DNA of 64,000 nucleotides, taken from positions 186,001-250,000 of the forward strand of contig JANSYR010000007.1 of assembly GCA_024742285.1 (NCBI GenBank). Direction: 5' to 3'. This document shows, piece by piece, positions 34,392 through 43,280 of the stretch. Both the position numbers and the translations under genes were made by a program. A model generated the notes under the pieces. That model saw only the letters and a program-made list of their open reading frames with translations. It did no database searches and was not told where the DNA came from. Origin of the DNA: a bacterium (lineage in GTDB: Bacteria; Myxococcota_A; UBA9160; UBA4427). The first letter of the stretch is position 1. Each line of letters starts with the position of its first letter.

Positions 34392-36692
34392 ATGGACGCG
34401 CACGAGCGAAGCCAGGAGGGCGAGCCCGCATCGGCGCACGGCGACGTCACCCACTTGCGCGTGCTCCACGTCGAAGACGACCCGGTCGACGCGGAAGTCA
34501 TCGCTCGCTGCCTTCGGCGACCGAGCGAAGAGCGATTCGTGGTCGAACGGGTCGAGACGCTCGCCGAGGCGCGCGACCGACTCGCCGAGGACGCGTTCGA
34601 CCTCGTCGTGCTGGACCTGTCTCTACCCGACAGCTTCGGGGAGAGCACGCTCGACGCGATCCTCGCGACCGGAACCGACGCCGCCGTCGTCGTGATGACG
34701 GGCTTCGACGATGCCGAGCTGGGTCTCGATCTGATCGTGCGCGGGGCCGAGGACTTTCTCTCGAAATCGGATCTCGTCGTCGAGCACGTCCCGACCTGCT
34801 TCCGCTTCGCGGTGGCTCGGCACCGCGGTCGCGCCGCGGTGGAGCGCGCTCGGCGCGATGCCGAGGACGCGTCCGAAGCCAAGAGTCGCTTCGTCGCCTC
34901 CATGAGTCACGAGATCCGGACGCCACTCAACGCGATCATCGGCATGGCCGACCTCCTCGCCGACGCGGACCTCGCACCCGACCACCGGCAGTACGTCGAG
35001 ATCTTCCGGCGCTCCGGACGCAACCTCCTCTTCCTTCTGAACAACGTTCTCGAGCTCTCGTCGGTCGAGTCCGGCCAATTCGAGCTTCACGAAGCCCCCT
35101 TCGCGCCCGCCGAGATCGCGCGAGCGGCGGTCGAGACCTTTGCCTACGCGGCGCACAAGAAGTGCGTGAACATCGCGATCGATCAGAGGGCGCCTTCCCA
35201 CCTCATCGTCTCGGGGGATGCCGACCGCATCCGGCAGGTACTCGTCAACCTGGTCGGGAACGCCGTCAAGTTCACGGACCACGGACACATCCTGACGAGC
35301 GTGGACTACGTCGAGCACGGCGACGGAGAGGGCGAGCTGATCTACCAGGTCGAGGATACGGGCCCCGGCGTACCGGAGGATGCCCTGGAGTCGGTCTTCC
35401 GATCCTACGTCCGAGCGGAGCACGGCGCCGAGATCAAGGCGGGGACCGGCCTCGGTCTCGCACTCTGCTCGGAACTCGTTCACCTGATGGGCGGTCGGAT
35501 CTCCTTGTCGTCGGTCCGCGGCGAGGGCGCACGCTTCCGCGTCACCCTGCCGGTCCCGAAGCTTCCGTCGTCGCCCTCCGGCGTGCGCCGGATCGATGGA
35601 CGAAGGGTCGTCGTGGCGGCCCCGGCGACCGTGGAACGCGGCGTGCTGGTGCGCAGCCTCGCGGACCGCGGCGCCGCCGTGTCCACGGTGAGCTCGATCG
35701 GGGAATGGCCCGATTCCCCGGACCAGGAGTCGATCGACGCCCTCGTCGTCGATTGCCGCATGGAAGGCGGGGGGCTCTCGCTCGCGGAGCAGGTCGCAGG
35801 GTCTCTCGAGGCGAAGATCGTCGTCTTGCTGCCTCTCGACCACCGACGCGCCGACGTCTCGCGCTGCCGCGCGTTCGGGGCGACCGCTCTGCTGCGCCCG
35901 GCGGACGTCGATGACATCTGTCACGCGCTGAACGGCGAGGAACCGGACGAGCCGGTCGTGGGCCTGCCGGACGAGGCGACCGCTCAGCCGCCGATGCGCG
36001 TCCTCCTGGCAGAGGATTCACCGGAGAACCGCACGCTGATCGAGGCCTATCTCGCCGGGGACACGTTCGAGATCGTCGTCGCGGAGAACGGAATCGAGGC
36101 GGTGACCGCCGCGTGCCCGGGCGTGTTCGACGTGATCCTGATGGACATGAACATGCCCGAGATGGATGGCCTCGAGGCGACGCGCGCCATCCGCGCCTTC
36201 GAGAACGAACGAGGGTTGACGCGGACGCCGATCCTCGCGCTGACCGCCTACGCGTTCGCGGAGCAGGCCGAGGCCTGCCTCGAGGCCGGGTGCGACGCGC
36301 ACCTCTCGAAGCCCATCACCAAGCGGGAGCTCCTCGACGCCCTCGCGATCCGGGGGCGACGCGCCCTCACGGTCGCGGACGATCACGACATGGCCGACCT
36401 CGCCGACGACTACCTCGCCCAGCGACTCGTCGACGTCTCCGAGATTCGCACCGCGCTCGCGGCGGGCGACCTCGCGACGATCGACGTGCGCGGACACAAC
36501 ATGAAGGGGACCGGCGTGGGCTACGGATTCCCGATGGTGAGTGCGCTCGGTGAAGCGATCGAAGCGGCGGCGAGGGCGGAGGATCGCGCGGCGATCGAAC
36601 CGCTGACGAATCAGCTCGAGGCGTTCGTCGCGCGCGCGCTGCCGACGGAAGACGAAGCGGTCAAGACCGAGGGCACCGGCCCGCCGCCTTGA
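34392..36692 (+). CDS. hybrid sensor histidine kinase REC-HisKA-HATPase-pseudoREC-REC-Hpt
   Basis: 766 aa, soluble (no membrane segment). Domains: REC 1 at 22-140 (phosphoacceptor Asp75, LDLSLPD), HisKA with [10 protein letters not shown] (His173), HATPase (N box around [10 protein letters not shown], then EDTGPGVP and GTGLGLAL) to about 390, a degenerate receiver at 403-512 ([10 protein letters not shown]), a full receiver at 535-655 (Asp585, [11 protein letters not shown]) and a C-terminal Hpt domain with His702 (RGHNMKGTG). With no sensor domain of its own, REC1 is the likely input: another kinase or a cognate partner phosphorylates it. It opens the signalling island, with a hairpin before the next gene. 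Confidence 0.9.
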   Translation: MDAHERSQEGEPASAHGDVTHLRVLHVEDDPVDAEVIARCLRRPSEERFVVERVETLAEARDRLAEDAFDLVVLDLSLPDSFGESTLDAILATGTDAAVVVMTGFDDAELGLDLIVRGAEDFLSKSDLVVEHVPTCFRFAVARHRGRAAVERARRDAEDASEAKSRFVASMSHEIRTPLNAIIGMADLLADADLAPDHRQYVEIFRRSGRNLLFLLNNVLELSSVESGQFELHEAPFAPAEIARAAVETFAYAAHKKCVNIAIDQRAPSHLIVSGDADRIRQVLVNLVGNAVKFTDHGHILTSVDYVEHGDGEGELIYQVEDTGPGVPEDALESVFRSYVRAEHGAEIKAGTGLGLALCSELVHLMGGRISLSSVRGEGARFRVTLPVPKLPSSPSGVRRIDGRRVVVAAPATVERGVLVRSLADRGAAVSTVSSIGEWPDSPDQESIDALVVDCRMEGGGLSLAEQVAGSLEAKIVVLLPLDHRRADVSRCRAFGATALLRPADVDDICHALNGEEPDEPVVGLPDEATAQPPMRVLLAEDSPENRTLIEAYLAGDTFEIVVAENGIEAVTAACPGVFDVILMDMNMPEMDGLEATRAIRAFENERGLTRTPILALTAYAFAEQAEACLEAGCDAHLSKPITKRELLDALAIRGRRALTVADDHDMADLADDYLAQRLVDVSEIRTALAAGDLATIDVRGHNMKGTGVGYGFPMVSALGEAIEAAARAEDRAAIEPLTNQLEAFVARALPTEDEAVKTEGTGPPP

Positions 36693-36740
36693 GCGCGCGG
36701 GCCCTCGGGGCGCGACCAGTTTCCTGGATCGCGTGCGCCC

Positions 36741-36766
36741 GCGGTTCGGCGCAGGCGCCGAACCGC
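36741..36766 (+). terminator. perfect hairpin between the hybrid kinase and the REC/GGDEF-like gene
   Basis: Stem GCGGTTCGGCG / CGCCGAACCGC (11 bp, loop CAGG), 48 bp after the kinase stop, followed at once by CGAAGG-A-CCTTCG. There is no T-run, so it may act as an attenuator, a 3'-end stabiliser or a Rho-linked end. Confidence 0.5.
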
Positions 36767-36810
36767 CGAAGGACCTTCGAAGGGCCGAATCGCCCGCGGA
36801 GAACCGCCGA

Positions 36811-37731
36811 ATGAGATCCGCCCCCCCTGCCCTCGACGAGACCTCCTTCCAGGCACCGCTTCGCGTCCTCCTCGTCGAGGACGATCCCGAGTACGTCCGG
36901 ATCGTCGAACGCGCCCTCGCGCCGGCGGGCCGGACCGTCGAGGTCGACCACGTCGAGACCCTCGGTGCGGCCCTTCTCGAGCAGGACCGGGACCCCCGTG
37001 ACGTGGTGCTGCTCGACCTCGCGCTGCCCGATTCCGATCCCGCGACGACGACGCGATCCGCCGGACGCCGCCTGGTCCGCTCGGCACCGGTGTTCGTGCT
37101 GACGGGCCGCGACGTTCGAGACGGCGCACTCCGGGCGCTCCAGGCCGGCGTCGAGGACTACTTCGTGAAGGACCAGCTCGACCCCGACACGCTCTCCGCG
37201 GTCCTGCGCCTCGCCGTACTCAGGCGGGCGGCCCGAACCTCCCACGACCGCGGACGACGCCTCGACGCCGCCGCGTTCCGGGACGCCTTGCGGAATCGGA
37301 TCGCTTCACGCGTCGACGGCGAATCGCTGCGCATCAACGTCGTGGAGCTCGACGGCTTCTCGACTTCGCGAGAAGCGCGGGGCGAAGCCTGGGCGCAGCG
37401 CATCATGCGCGAGGCAGGCGACGCACTCGTCTCGGCCGTCTCGAAGGACGGGATCGTCGGGGAGCTCGGAGAAGGCGTCTTCGCCGTCGTCGACGGAGAT
37501 CGGGAGATCACGGCCCCCTTCGCCGACGGTGCGCTCGAGGAAGCGATGGCGCTCTCGCCGGAGGTGTCGCGCGGCGAGCAGCGGGACCTGACGGCCACCT
37601 GCGGCCACGTGTGCGTCCCGGAGCACGGAGCGCACCCGTCGTCGCTGCTCGCAGCGGCGCTGGAGCGAGCCCGAAAAGCGGCTCGCCCGCCGAGCGTTCG
37701 CCGCGGCTCGCCGACCGGGTCCCGAGCCTAG
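36811..37731 (+). CDS. response regulator with a degenerate GGDEF-like domain
   Basis: 306 aa from ATG 36811. A receiver domain fills residues 17-135 (LLVEDDPEY, VLLDLALPDSD, FVLTGRD, and KDQLD as the Lys end). The second half aligns with GGDEF fold landmarks (AAFRDALRNRI, INVVELDGF, AGDALVSAV), but the signature loop reads GELGEGVFAVV instead of RxGGDEFxxL, so cyclase activity is unlikely; nucleotide sensing or pure protein contact is possible. Its stop overlaps the converging ETR-like kinase stop. It probably receives phosphate from the hybrid kinase just upstream. Confidence 0.8.
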   Translation: MRSAPPALDETSFQAPLRVLLVEDDPEYVRIVERALAPAGRTVEVDHVETLGAALLEQDRDPRDVVLLDLALPDSDPATTTRSAGRRLVRSAPVFVLTGRDVRDGALRALQAGVEDYFVKDQLDPDTLSAVLRLAVLRRAARTSHDRGRRLDAAAFRDALRNRIASRVDGESLRINVVELDGFSTSREARGEAWAQRIMREAGDALVSAVSKDGIVGELGEGVFAVVDGDREITAPFADGALEEAMALSPEVSRGEQRDLTATCGHVCVPEHGAHPSSLLAAALERARKAARPPSVRRGSPTGSRA

Positions 37732-39284
37732 GACGGAACGGTGAAGGTGAACGTCGTCCCATGACCGCGCCTCGACTCCAGGTAGATCCGACCGCCGTTG
37801 CGTTCGACGATCTTCTTCACGATCGCGAGGCCGAGCCCGCTCGCGTCTTCGCCGGAGCGGGCGGCGAGTGTCTGGAAGATGAGGAAGACGCGCTCGTGGT
37901 GTTCCGGAGCGATGCCGACCCCGTCGTCCGCGACACGAAACTCCACGTGGTCGCGCACGCGATCTGCCGACACACGGACGGTCCCGCTGTCCGCGCCCAT
38001 GTGGCGGATGGCGTTGGAGATCAGGTTCTGGAAGATCTGGTGGAGCTGGACACGCGGATACGAGACCTCCGTGAGCTCTCCGACCTCGATGGCGATCGAG
38101 GGCGGCGCGTCGATCGACTCGATGACTTCGTGGACGAGCGCGGAGACGTCGAGGCGCTCGGCCTCGACCGGATGAGTCGCCGCGCGCGAGTAGTCGAGGA
38201 CCCCGTCGATCATGTTGTGCATTCGCCCGACGCGCTCCGTCAGCATCGCCAGCTGCTCGCGACCCTCCGCGTCCAGGCGGTCGCGCTGATCCTCCGCGAG
38301 AAACTGGGAGAGCGAGGCGATCCCCCGCATCGGCGACTTGAGATCGTGGGACACGACGTACGCGAACTGCTCCAGCTCGCGATTCGATCGCTCGAGTTCC
38401 TCCGCGCGACGCGCCAACTCGGCGGTCCGGTCGTCGACGCGCTTGGACAGCTCCTCGTTGAGATCGCGAAGGCGATTCTGGACGTCGATCCGATCGCTGA
38501 TGTCCCGAATCGCGGCCGTGACGACCATTCCGGCGTGCGTATCGAGGGGACTCAGGCTGATCTCGACCGGGAACTCGGTCCCGTCGCTTCGCAGACCGAA
38601 GAGCTCCCGCCCGGCGCCCATGGGCTTGGGAGCGGCGTTCGCCATGTATCCGTTGCGCTGCAGAACGTGGGCCTCGCGGGCGGCCTCGGGCACCAGCATC
38701 TCGATCGCCTGGCCGATGAGGGCCTCGCGCGCGTAGCCGAAGAGACTCTCGCAACGCGCGTTGACGAGCTCGATGGAACCGCCTGCGTCGACGATCACCA
38801 TCGCGTCGGGCGCCGCTTCGAGCAAGGAACGGAAGCGCTCCTCCGCGAGCCGCCGCTCGTCGATCTGCGTACGAAGCGCATCGTTCGCGGTCGAGAGCTC
38901 CGCTGGATTCGGGATCGCGAGGATGCGCGGGATCATCGGCCACAACGCCGATGCGGTGAGCACCGACACCACCGCCGTCGCCCCCTTCACGACCCCTTCC
39001 GCGCGATAGATCGGATCCCACATCGTCCAGATTCCGAGCACGTGGGTCAGGCCGCAGAGAAAGATGAACGCGGCGAAGAGAGTCAGGACGTGGGAGTAGT
39101 TGAGGTCCGTACGTCGCCGATAGAGGACCACGAGCGCGACCGGAATCGAGAAATAGGAGAGCGCGACGACCGCGTCCGAGATCACGTGGAGCCACAGGAT
39201 GTCGGGCTTCCACATGAAGCAGTGCCCGTGCGGCATGAAGCTCGACTCGAAGAGGTTCGCGAAGAAGTCGATGACTGCGGACAT
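37728..39284 (-). CDS. PAS histidine kinase with an ethylene-receptor-like membrane domain
   Basis: 518 aa. Three hydrophobic helices lie in residues 25-120. The first reads LHVISDAVVALSYFSIPVAL and the second FAAFIFLCGLTHVLGIW; this closely parallels plant ETR1, where the Asp in helix 1 and the Cys-x3-His in helix 2 serve copper and ethylene binding (here Asp37, Cys77, His81). A PAS domain follows (150-265), a coiled coil (270-305), then HisKA with SHDLKSPM (His313) and a complete HATPase (NLISNAIRHM, DDGVGI, GLGLAIVKKI). It is downstream of a REC gene and an OmpR-type regulator on the same strand, its likely partners. The ligand is inferred, not shown. Confidence 0.85.
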   Translation of the reverse strand: MSAVIDFFANLFESSFMPHGHCFMWKPDILWLHVISDAVVALSYFSIPVALVVLYRRRTDLNYSHVLTLFAAFIFLCGLTHVLGIWTMWDPIYRAEGVVKGATAVVSVLTASALWPMIPRILAIPNPAELSTANDALRTQIDERRLAEERFRSLLEAAPDAMVIVDAGGSIELVNARCESLFGYAREALIGQAIEMLVPEAAREAHVLQRNGYMANAAPKPMGAGRELFGLRSDGTEFPVEISLSPLDTHAGMVVTAAIRDISDRIDVQNRLRDLNEELSKRVDDRTAELARRAEELERSNRELEQFAYVVSHDLKSPMRGIASLSQFLAEDQRDRLDAEGREQLAMLTERVGRMHNMIDGVLDYSRAATHPVEAERLDVSALVHEVIESIDAPPSIAIEVGELTEVSYPRVQLHQIFQNLISNAIRHMGADSGTVRVSADRVRDHVEFRVADDGVGIAPEHHERVFLIFQTLAARSGEDASGLGLAIVKKIVERNGGRIYLESRRGHGTTFTFTVPS

Positions 39285-39354
39285 GGCATCCCCCGAGCGT
39301 CAAGTTGGGTCGATGTGCCGGGGGGGAGGTCGAGCGATCCGGATCCGTCGGAGC

Positions 39355-39786
39355 TCACGTGATTCCGTCGAGGAGGTCGGCGAGGAACGCCTCGCACTCC
39401 TTGACGCCGAACGGCTTCCGCAGGAATCCGAAAGCGTGCTGCGGTGTGGAGATGGGTAGCGCCGACATCATGGCGAAGCGAGCGGCGGGCTGCAGAAATC
39501 GACAGGATCCGAGCAACGAGTAACCCGACTCCGAGTCGGCGAGCATGAAATCCGCGAGCACCGCGTAGTAGTCGGCGGAGGCCAGCGCCGATCTGCCCTC
39601 CTCCGCGTCACGTGCCCAATCGAGGACGACGTCCGGATCGAGCTGGTGCAGCGCCCGAGCGATGAGTGGGATCACCATCGGATCGTCCTCGATCACGAGC
39701 ATCCGCGGCGAGCGGAGGCGGGGCTGGACGACGACGGTCTTCGGGGGCGGTCGAAGGTCTTCGAGAGGTCGGGGGGACAAGGACAT
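39355..39786 (-). CDS. stand-alone receiver protein
   Basis: 143 aa from ATG 39786. After a Pro-rich lead of 27 residues comes one receiver domain: MLVIEDDPMV, phosphoacceptor in VLADFMLAD, MSALP in place of the usual T/S loop, and FLRKPFGVKE with the conserved Lys-Pro. No output domain. It is flanked on the same strand by the ETR-like kinase (70 bp downstream) and the OmpR-type regulator (96 bp upstream), so it may take phosphate from that kinase or act as a phosphate sink. It resembles the lone receiver at 41909-42373 in length and in the DWA...VLAD and LL.KPF segments. Confidence 0.85.
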   Translation of the reverse strand: MSLSPRPLEDLRPPPKTVVVQPRLRSPRMLVIEDDPMVIPLIARALHQLDPDVVLDWARDAEEGRSALASADYYAVLADFMLADSESGYSLLGSCRFLQPAARFAMMSALPISTPQHAFGFLRKPFGVKECEAFLADLLDGIT

Positions 39787-39882
39787 GCGGAGAACTCCTG
39801 AGTGGTCGTTTCCACACTGATCGGTGTCACTCGATCGCGTCCCCGTCCACGTTCGATCCAGTTGTCTGGACGCGAGACGCGC

Positions 39883-40578
39883 TCACCCGGACGCGGGCTT
39901 CGCCAGCCGATACCCCACGCCGCGAACGGACTCGAGGAGACCGCCCAGGGGCGCGAGTTTCGCGCGCAGGTTGCTCATGTGCGTGTCCACGGTCCGCGCG
40001 GAGATGGTGACGCCGGCCCACGCGAACTCGATCAGGCCTTCGCGCGAGACCGGCTCTCCGCGCCGAGAAGCGAGGCAGTGGAGGAGGCGGAACTCGTGCG
40101 GTGTGAGGTCGCAGGCCCACTCGCGATCCTCGGCTCGAATCACGACCTCGAGCTGCAGCGGGTCGAGCCTCAGATCGCTGAAGTGGAGTTGCCGATTCTC
40201 GCGATTCGCGTGCCGCAAGCGCGCCTCGATCCGCGCGCGCAGCTCCGTGCCGTCGAAGGGCTTCTGCACGTAGTCGTCGGCGCCCAGCTTGAACGCCTTC
40301 ACCTTGTCGTGCGCGTCACCGCGCCCGCTCAGGAAGATCAAGGGCACGCTCTCCAACGCCTGATGGCTCCGGATTCGGGCGCATACGTCGAATCCATCCT
40401 CGTCCGGAAGCCCCACGTCGAGCAGGATCAGGTCCGGTACATGGGACACCACCTGGCGAACGCCGTCGGCGCCCGTGTCCGCGACGGACAGGTCGAAATC
40501 CGAACGGAGGCACCGACGGATCAGGTCCTGGGCTTCGGGAGAGTCCTCGATGATCTGGATTCGAAACACGATCGACAC
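39883..40578 (-). CDS. OmpR/PhoB-type response regulator (REC-winged helix)
   Basis: 231 aa from GTG 40578, with GGAGAAGG as ribosome site. Receiver: IQIIEDSPEAQ, LILLDVGLPDEDG, IFLSGRGD, GADDYVQKPFD. DNA-binding winged helix: LTPHEFRLLHCLASRRGEPV, TVDTHMSNLRAKL and SVRGVGYRLAKP. All catalytic receiver residues are present, so it should be a phosphorylation-controlled transcription factor. It leads the minus-strand set regulator, lone receiver, ETR-like kinase, and is the only clear DNA-binding output in the island. It diverges from the REC-PAS gene by 131 bp. Confidence 0.92.
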   Translation of the reverse strand: MSIVFRIQIIEDSPEAQDLIRRCLRSDFDLSVADTGADGVRQVVSHVPDLILLDVGLPDEDGFDVCARIRSHQALESVPLIFLSGRGDAHDKVKAFKLGADDYVQKPFDGTELRARIEARLRHANRENRQLHFSDLRLDPLQLEVVIRAEDREWACDLTPHEFRLLHCLASRRGEPVSREGLIEFAWAGVTISARTVDTHMSNLRAKLAPLGGLLESVRGVGYRLAKPASG

Positions 40579-40709
40579 CTCGCCTTCTCCGCGTTCCCAC
40601 CTGAACGGAATCGACCGCACGTCCAGCGGACTTTTGTCCGGATATCTGGTCACAGCCAGCAGCGGCGTTGCCGATGAGACATTCGGGTGTTTCATGGAGC
40701 GTTCGAAAG

Positions 40710-41732
40710 GTGAACCGTCCGATTCGTATTCTCGTCGTCGAAGACGATCCGGTTGACGCGATGACCCTCGAGCGGGCCGTCCGCCGGCGCGCCCTCGACG
40801 TGGAGCTCGATCTGGTCGAGTCCGCCGAGGCGGCGCTGGACCGACTCCGCTGCGGACAAGAGACCGGTTCACCGAACGCAGAGCGGCCGCAGCTCATCCT
40901 CGCCGACCTCCGCTTGCCGCGTCTCTCCGGGCTGGACCTGCTCGAACGCGTGAAAGCGGACGAAGCCGTTCGCCGGATCCCCTTCGTCCTCCTCTCGACG
41001 TCGATCCAGGACCTGGACGTCGCGGCGGCCTACGCGCTCGGCGCGGCGGGGTATTTCTCGAAGTCCGTCGACTTCGACGACTTCGCGGATACGGTCGCTG
41101 CCATCGTGGCGTTCGTCGGGCGCGCCGTCCTGCTCTCGCCCCAGGCCAACGTGCCCTGGTCCAGCTCACTGCCGGGCCGTTCGACTTCCCACTATCTGGA
41201 GGGCGAGCTCGTGGCCCTGATCCGGGAGGATCCGAGGACCTTCGACTTCATCCAGAACGGCGCGACCGACGGCTTGTGGTACTGGGACCTCGAACAGCCC
41301 GAGAACGAATGGATGAGCTCGGGATTCTGGACGACTTTCGGCTTCGACCCGGCCACGAAGCCGCATCTCACGGCGGCATGGCAGGAGCTGATCGACGCCA
41401 CGGACCTCGAGGTCTCACGCGCCAACTTCGAGAAGCACTGCGAGGACCCCGCGCATCCCTACGACCAGGTCATCCGCTGCCGCCATCGGGACGGACACAC
41501 GGTCTGGGTCCATTGCCACGGCATCGCGATCCGGGACCGCGAGGGGAAGCCGGTCCGCATGCTGGGTGCGCACCGCGACGTGACGGCGAGGGAAGTGGCC
41601 CGGCGGCGCGCCGAAGATGCCGAGGCCCGGCTTCGGGCGATCGCATCGGTGCTCGACGAGACGGACGAGACGCAGGCGAGCCCGCGCGATGCGCGACTTC
41701 GCGCGATTCTGGCGGCTGGCCCCGCAGACTGA
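40710..41732 (+). CDS. receiver-PAS protein without an output domain
   Basis: 340 aa from GTG 40710. The receiver spans residues 4-130 ([42 protein letters not shown]). A PAS/PAC domain follows (GLWYWDLEQPENEWMSSGFW, then VIRCRHRDGHTVWVHCHGIA, MLGAHRDVTARE) and a short coiled coil ends the protein. There is no histidine kinase, GGDEF or DNA-binding part, so it is likely an adaptor joining a phosphorylation signal with a small-molecule or redox cue. A hairpin follows the stop. Confidence 0.85.
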   Translation: MNRPIRILVVEDDPVDAMTLERAVRRRALDVELDLVESAEAALDRLRCGQETGSPNAERPQLILADLRLPRLSGLDLLERVKADEAVRRIPFVLLSTSIQDLDVAAAYALGAAGYFSKSVDFDDFADTVAAIVAFVGRAVLLSPQANVPWSSSLPGRSTSHYLEGELVALIREDPRTFDFIQNGATDGLWYWDLEQPENEWMSSGFWTTFGFDPATKPHLTAAWQELIDATDLEVSRANFEKHCEDPAHPYDQVIRCRHRDGHTVWVHCHGIAIRDREGKPVRMLGAHRDVTAREVARRRAEDAEARLRAIASVLDETDETQASPRDARLRAILAAGPAD

Positions 41733-41738
41733 GCGCGT

Positions 41739-41760
41739 CCGCCGCGCGCAGACGCGGCGG
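41739..41760 (+). terminator. hairpin after the REC-PAS gene
   Basis: 8-bp perfect stem CCGCCGCG / CGCGGCGG with loop CGCAGA, 6 bp after the stop codon. No T-run. Confidence 0.45.
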
Positions 41761-41770
41761 CGAGCGATTC

Positions 41771-41890
41771 GCGATTCCGGAATCGCCAGGATTCCGGATC
41801 GAATCTCGACGTTGCCAGCGCGCCGACCGCCCGAAACACCGAGCATCCAATGGGCCTTCGACCCCAGGGAGGGGGGGAATCGAAGGGCCA
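41771..41890. promoter_or_regulatory. palindrome and inverted repeat ahead of a lone receiver gene
   Basis: GCGATTCCGGAATCGC (41771-41786) is a perfect 16-bp palindrome. TGGGCCTTCGA (41851-41861) and TCGAAGGGCCA (41880-41890) form an 11-bp inverted repeat with one mismatch, ending 18 bp before the GTG at 41909. Either could be a regulator site, the second also an mRNA hairpin covering the start region. Confidence 0.4.
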
Positions 41891-41908
41891 CTCCTGCGAG
41901 GAAGCCCC

Positions 41909-42373
41909 GTGAGAACGTCCCTCTACCCGTCCTACCCTCCCTATCCGCCCTGCCCGCCGCGTCGACTCCTGATCGTCGAAGACGACCAGGAGCTGCACAC
42001 CGTGCTCGCACGCTCTGCGCAGCGCCAGTGCCCGGACCTCGAGGTCGACTGGGCCTGCGACCTGGATACCGCGCGTCGCCTGCTCACGCATCATCGATAC
42101 GACGCCGTGCTGGCGGACTACCGCCTGGGACCGAACGAGCGAGGAACCGAGATCCAGCGCTGGTGCCGGACGCGTCACCTCGCGCCACGCATCGCGATCA
42201 TGTCGTCGACACCGCTCGCCGAGCTGATGGAGTGCGTGCCCGACGCATCGACGCAGCTGCTGCCCAAGCCGTTCACGACGCGCGAGTTCGGCGACTTCGT
42301 CGCATCGCTTCTCGACACCGCGCGCAGATCCGTACGATCCCGTCGCCCGCCGGCAGATCGGTGCCCCGGGTAG
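41909..42373 (+). CDS. stand-alone receiver protein
   Basis: 154 aa from GTG 41909 with GAGGAAG upstream. After a Tyr/Pro-rich opening ([16 protein letters not shown]) comes one receiver: [30 protein letters not shown] and [10 protein letters not shown]. It has no output domain. It looks paralogous to the lone receiver at 39355-39786 (shared DWA-x-D, AVLAD, MS..P, KPF and terminal LLD positions), suggesting duplication inside this island. The gene is preceded by inverted repeats and is probably transcribed on its own. Confidence 0.85.
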   Translation: MRTSLYPSYPPYPPCPPRRLLIVEDDQELHTVLARSAQRQCPDLEVDWACDLDTARRLLTHHRYDAVLADYRLGPNERGTEIQRWCRTRHLAPRIAIMSSTPLAELMECVPDASTQLLPKPFTTREFGDFVASLLDTARRSVRSRRPPADRCPG

Positions 42374-42467
42374 CCCATCGGACGCGTCGAACGCGGTCGC
42401 CCGATCTCGGGGCGTCGTTCGGCGCGCGACGCGGGGCGCCCGAACCGGCAGAGCGATTCGTCTCGCG

Positions 42468-43148
42468 CTAGGCGCTCGGGCCCGCGGGCGCGAAGGGTCC
42501 GTTCGCCAGCCACTGCAACAGATCCCGCAGCGCGTGCTGGTTGATCTCGTGGCCCATCGGATACTCGCCCCAGGCGGCCTGGATCCCGAGGTTCTTGAGC
42601 TTCTCGAGGGACTCGCGGCCGTTGTCGATCGCGACCATCGGATCCTCGGTCCCGTGGATGAGGAGCGTCGCGAGCTTCGCCCGGGCGTCGTCGTCCTGGA
42701 GCCCCTGGAGGATCAGATTCGGCAGCCAGGTCGAGAGCGCGACCAGCGCGCTGAATCGGTCGGGGCGCCCGAGCGCCAGGTCGTAGGCCATGACGCCGCC
42801 CTGGCTGAAGCCCATCACGACGAAGCGGTTCGGATCGATCGGATACTGCTGGAGCGCGTCCTCGACGAAGCCCTCCAGGATTCCGCGTGCCCCGACCAGC
42901 GCGGGCGCGTCGATCTCTCCGCCGGAAGAGAGCGGGAACCACGCGTAGGCGCGCTGGCCGGGCTGGGGCTCGAGCACGATCGGCCCCTGCGGACACAGGA
43001 ACATCACCTCGTCCCCCGGCACGACCTGCGAGACCAGGGGCGCGATTCCGAGCAGATCGTGCGCGCTCGCCCCGAAGCCGTGGAGCGCCAGGATGGTCGG
43101 GAAGGGGCCCGACCCAGCGGGGATGTGCGCGGTGTGCATCAGCTCCAT
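42468..43148 (-). CDS. alpha/beta hydrolase, carboxylesterase/phospholipase type
   Basis: 226 aa from ATG 43148, matching the 210-230 aa of the family. Catalytic motifs are complete: oxyanion segment [14 protein letters not shown], nucleophile elbow GFSQGG, Asp in [10 protein letters not shown] and His in YPMGHEIN. It is likely a cytoplasmic esterase or lysophospholipase with wide substrate range. It is divergent from leuC by 174 bp, and a 16-bp palindrome lies 23 bp upstream of its start. Confidence 0.9.
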   Translation of the reverse strand: MELMHTAHIPAGSGPFPTILALHGFGASAHDLLGIAPLVSQVVPGDEVMFLCPQGPIVLEPQPGQRAYAWFPLSSGGEIDAPALVGARGILEGFVEDALQQYPIDPNRFVVMGFSQGGVMAYDLALGRPDRFSALVALSTWLPNLILQGLQDDDARAKLATLLIHGTEDPMVAIDNGRESLEKLKNLGIQAAWGEYPMGHEINQHALRDLLQWLANGPFAPAGPSA

Positions 43149-43170
43149 GAATCCGGTTCTTCCTTCTCTT

Positions 43171-43186
43171 TTGGCCAGCTGGCCAA
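43171..43186. promoter_or_regulatory. 16-bp palindrome between the esterase and leuC
   Basis: TTGGCCAGCTGGCCAA, perfect self-complement, in the divergent gap. Position before both genes suggests an operator; no regulator gene is adjacent. Confidence 0.45.
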
Positions 43187-43280
43187 GCCTCGCCCCCCTC
43201 CACGCCTGCGAGCGAAGGATATTCGAAGCCCTGCGGCGCGGAGGGTACAGGGCTTCGGGGCCCGTGCTATCCCTGCGACC

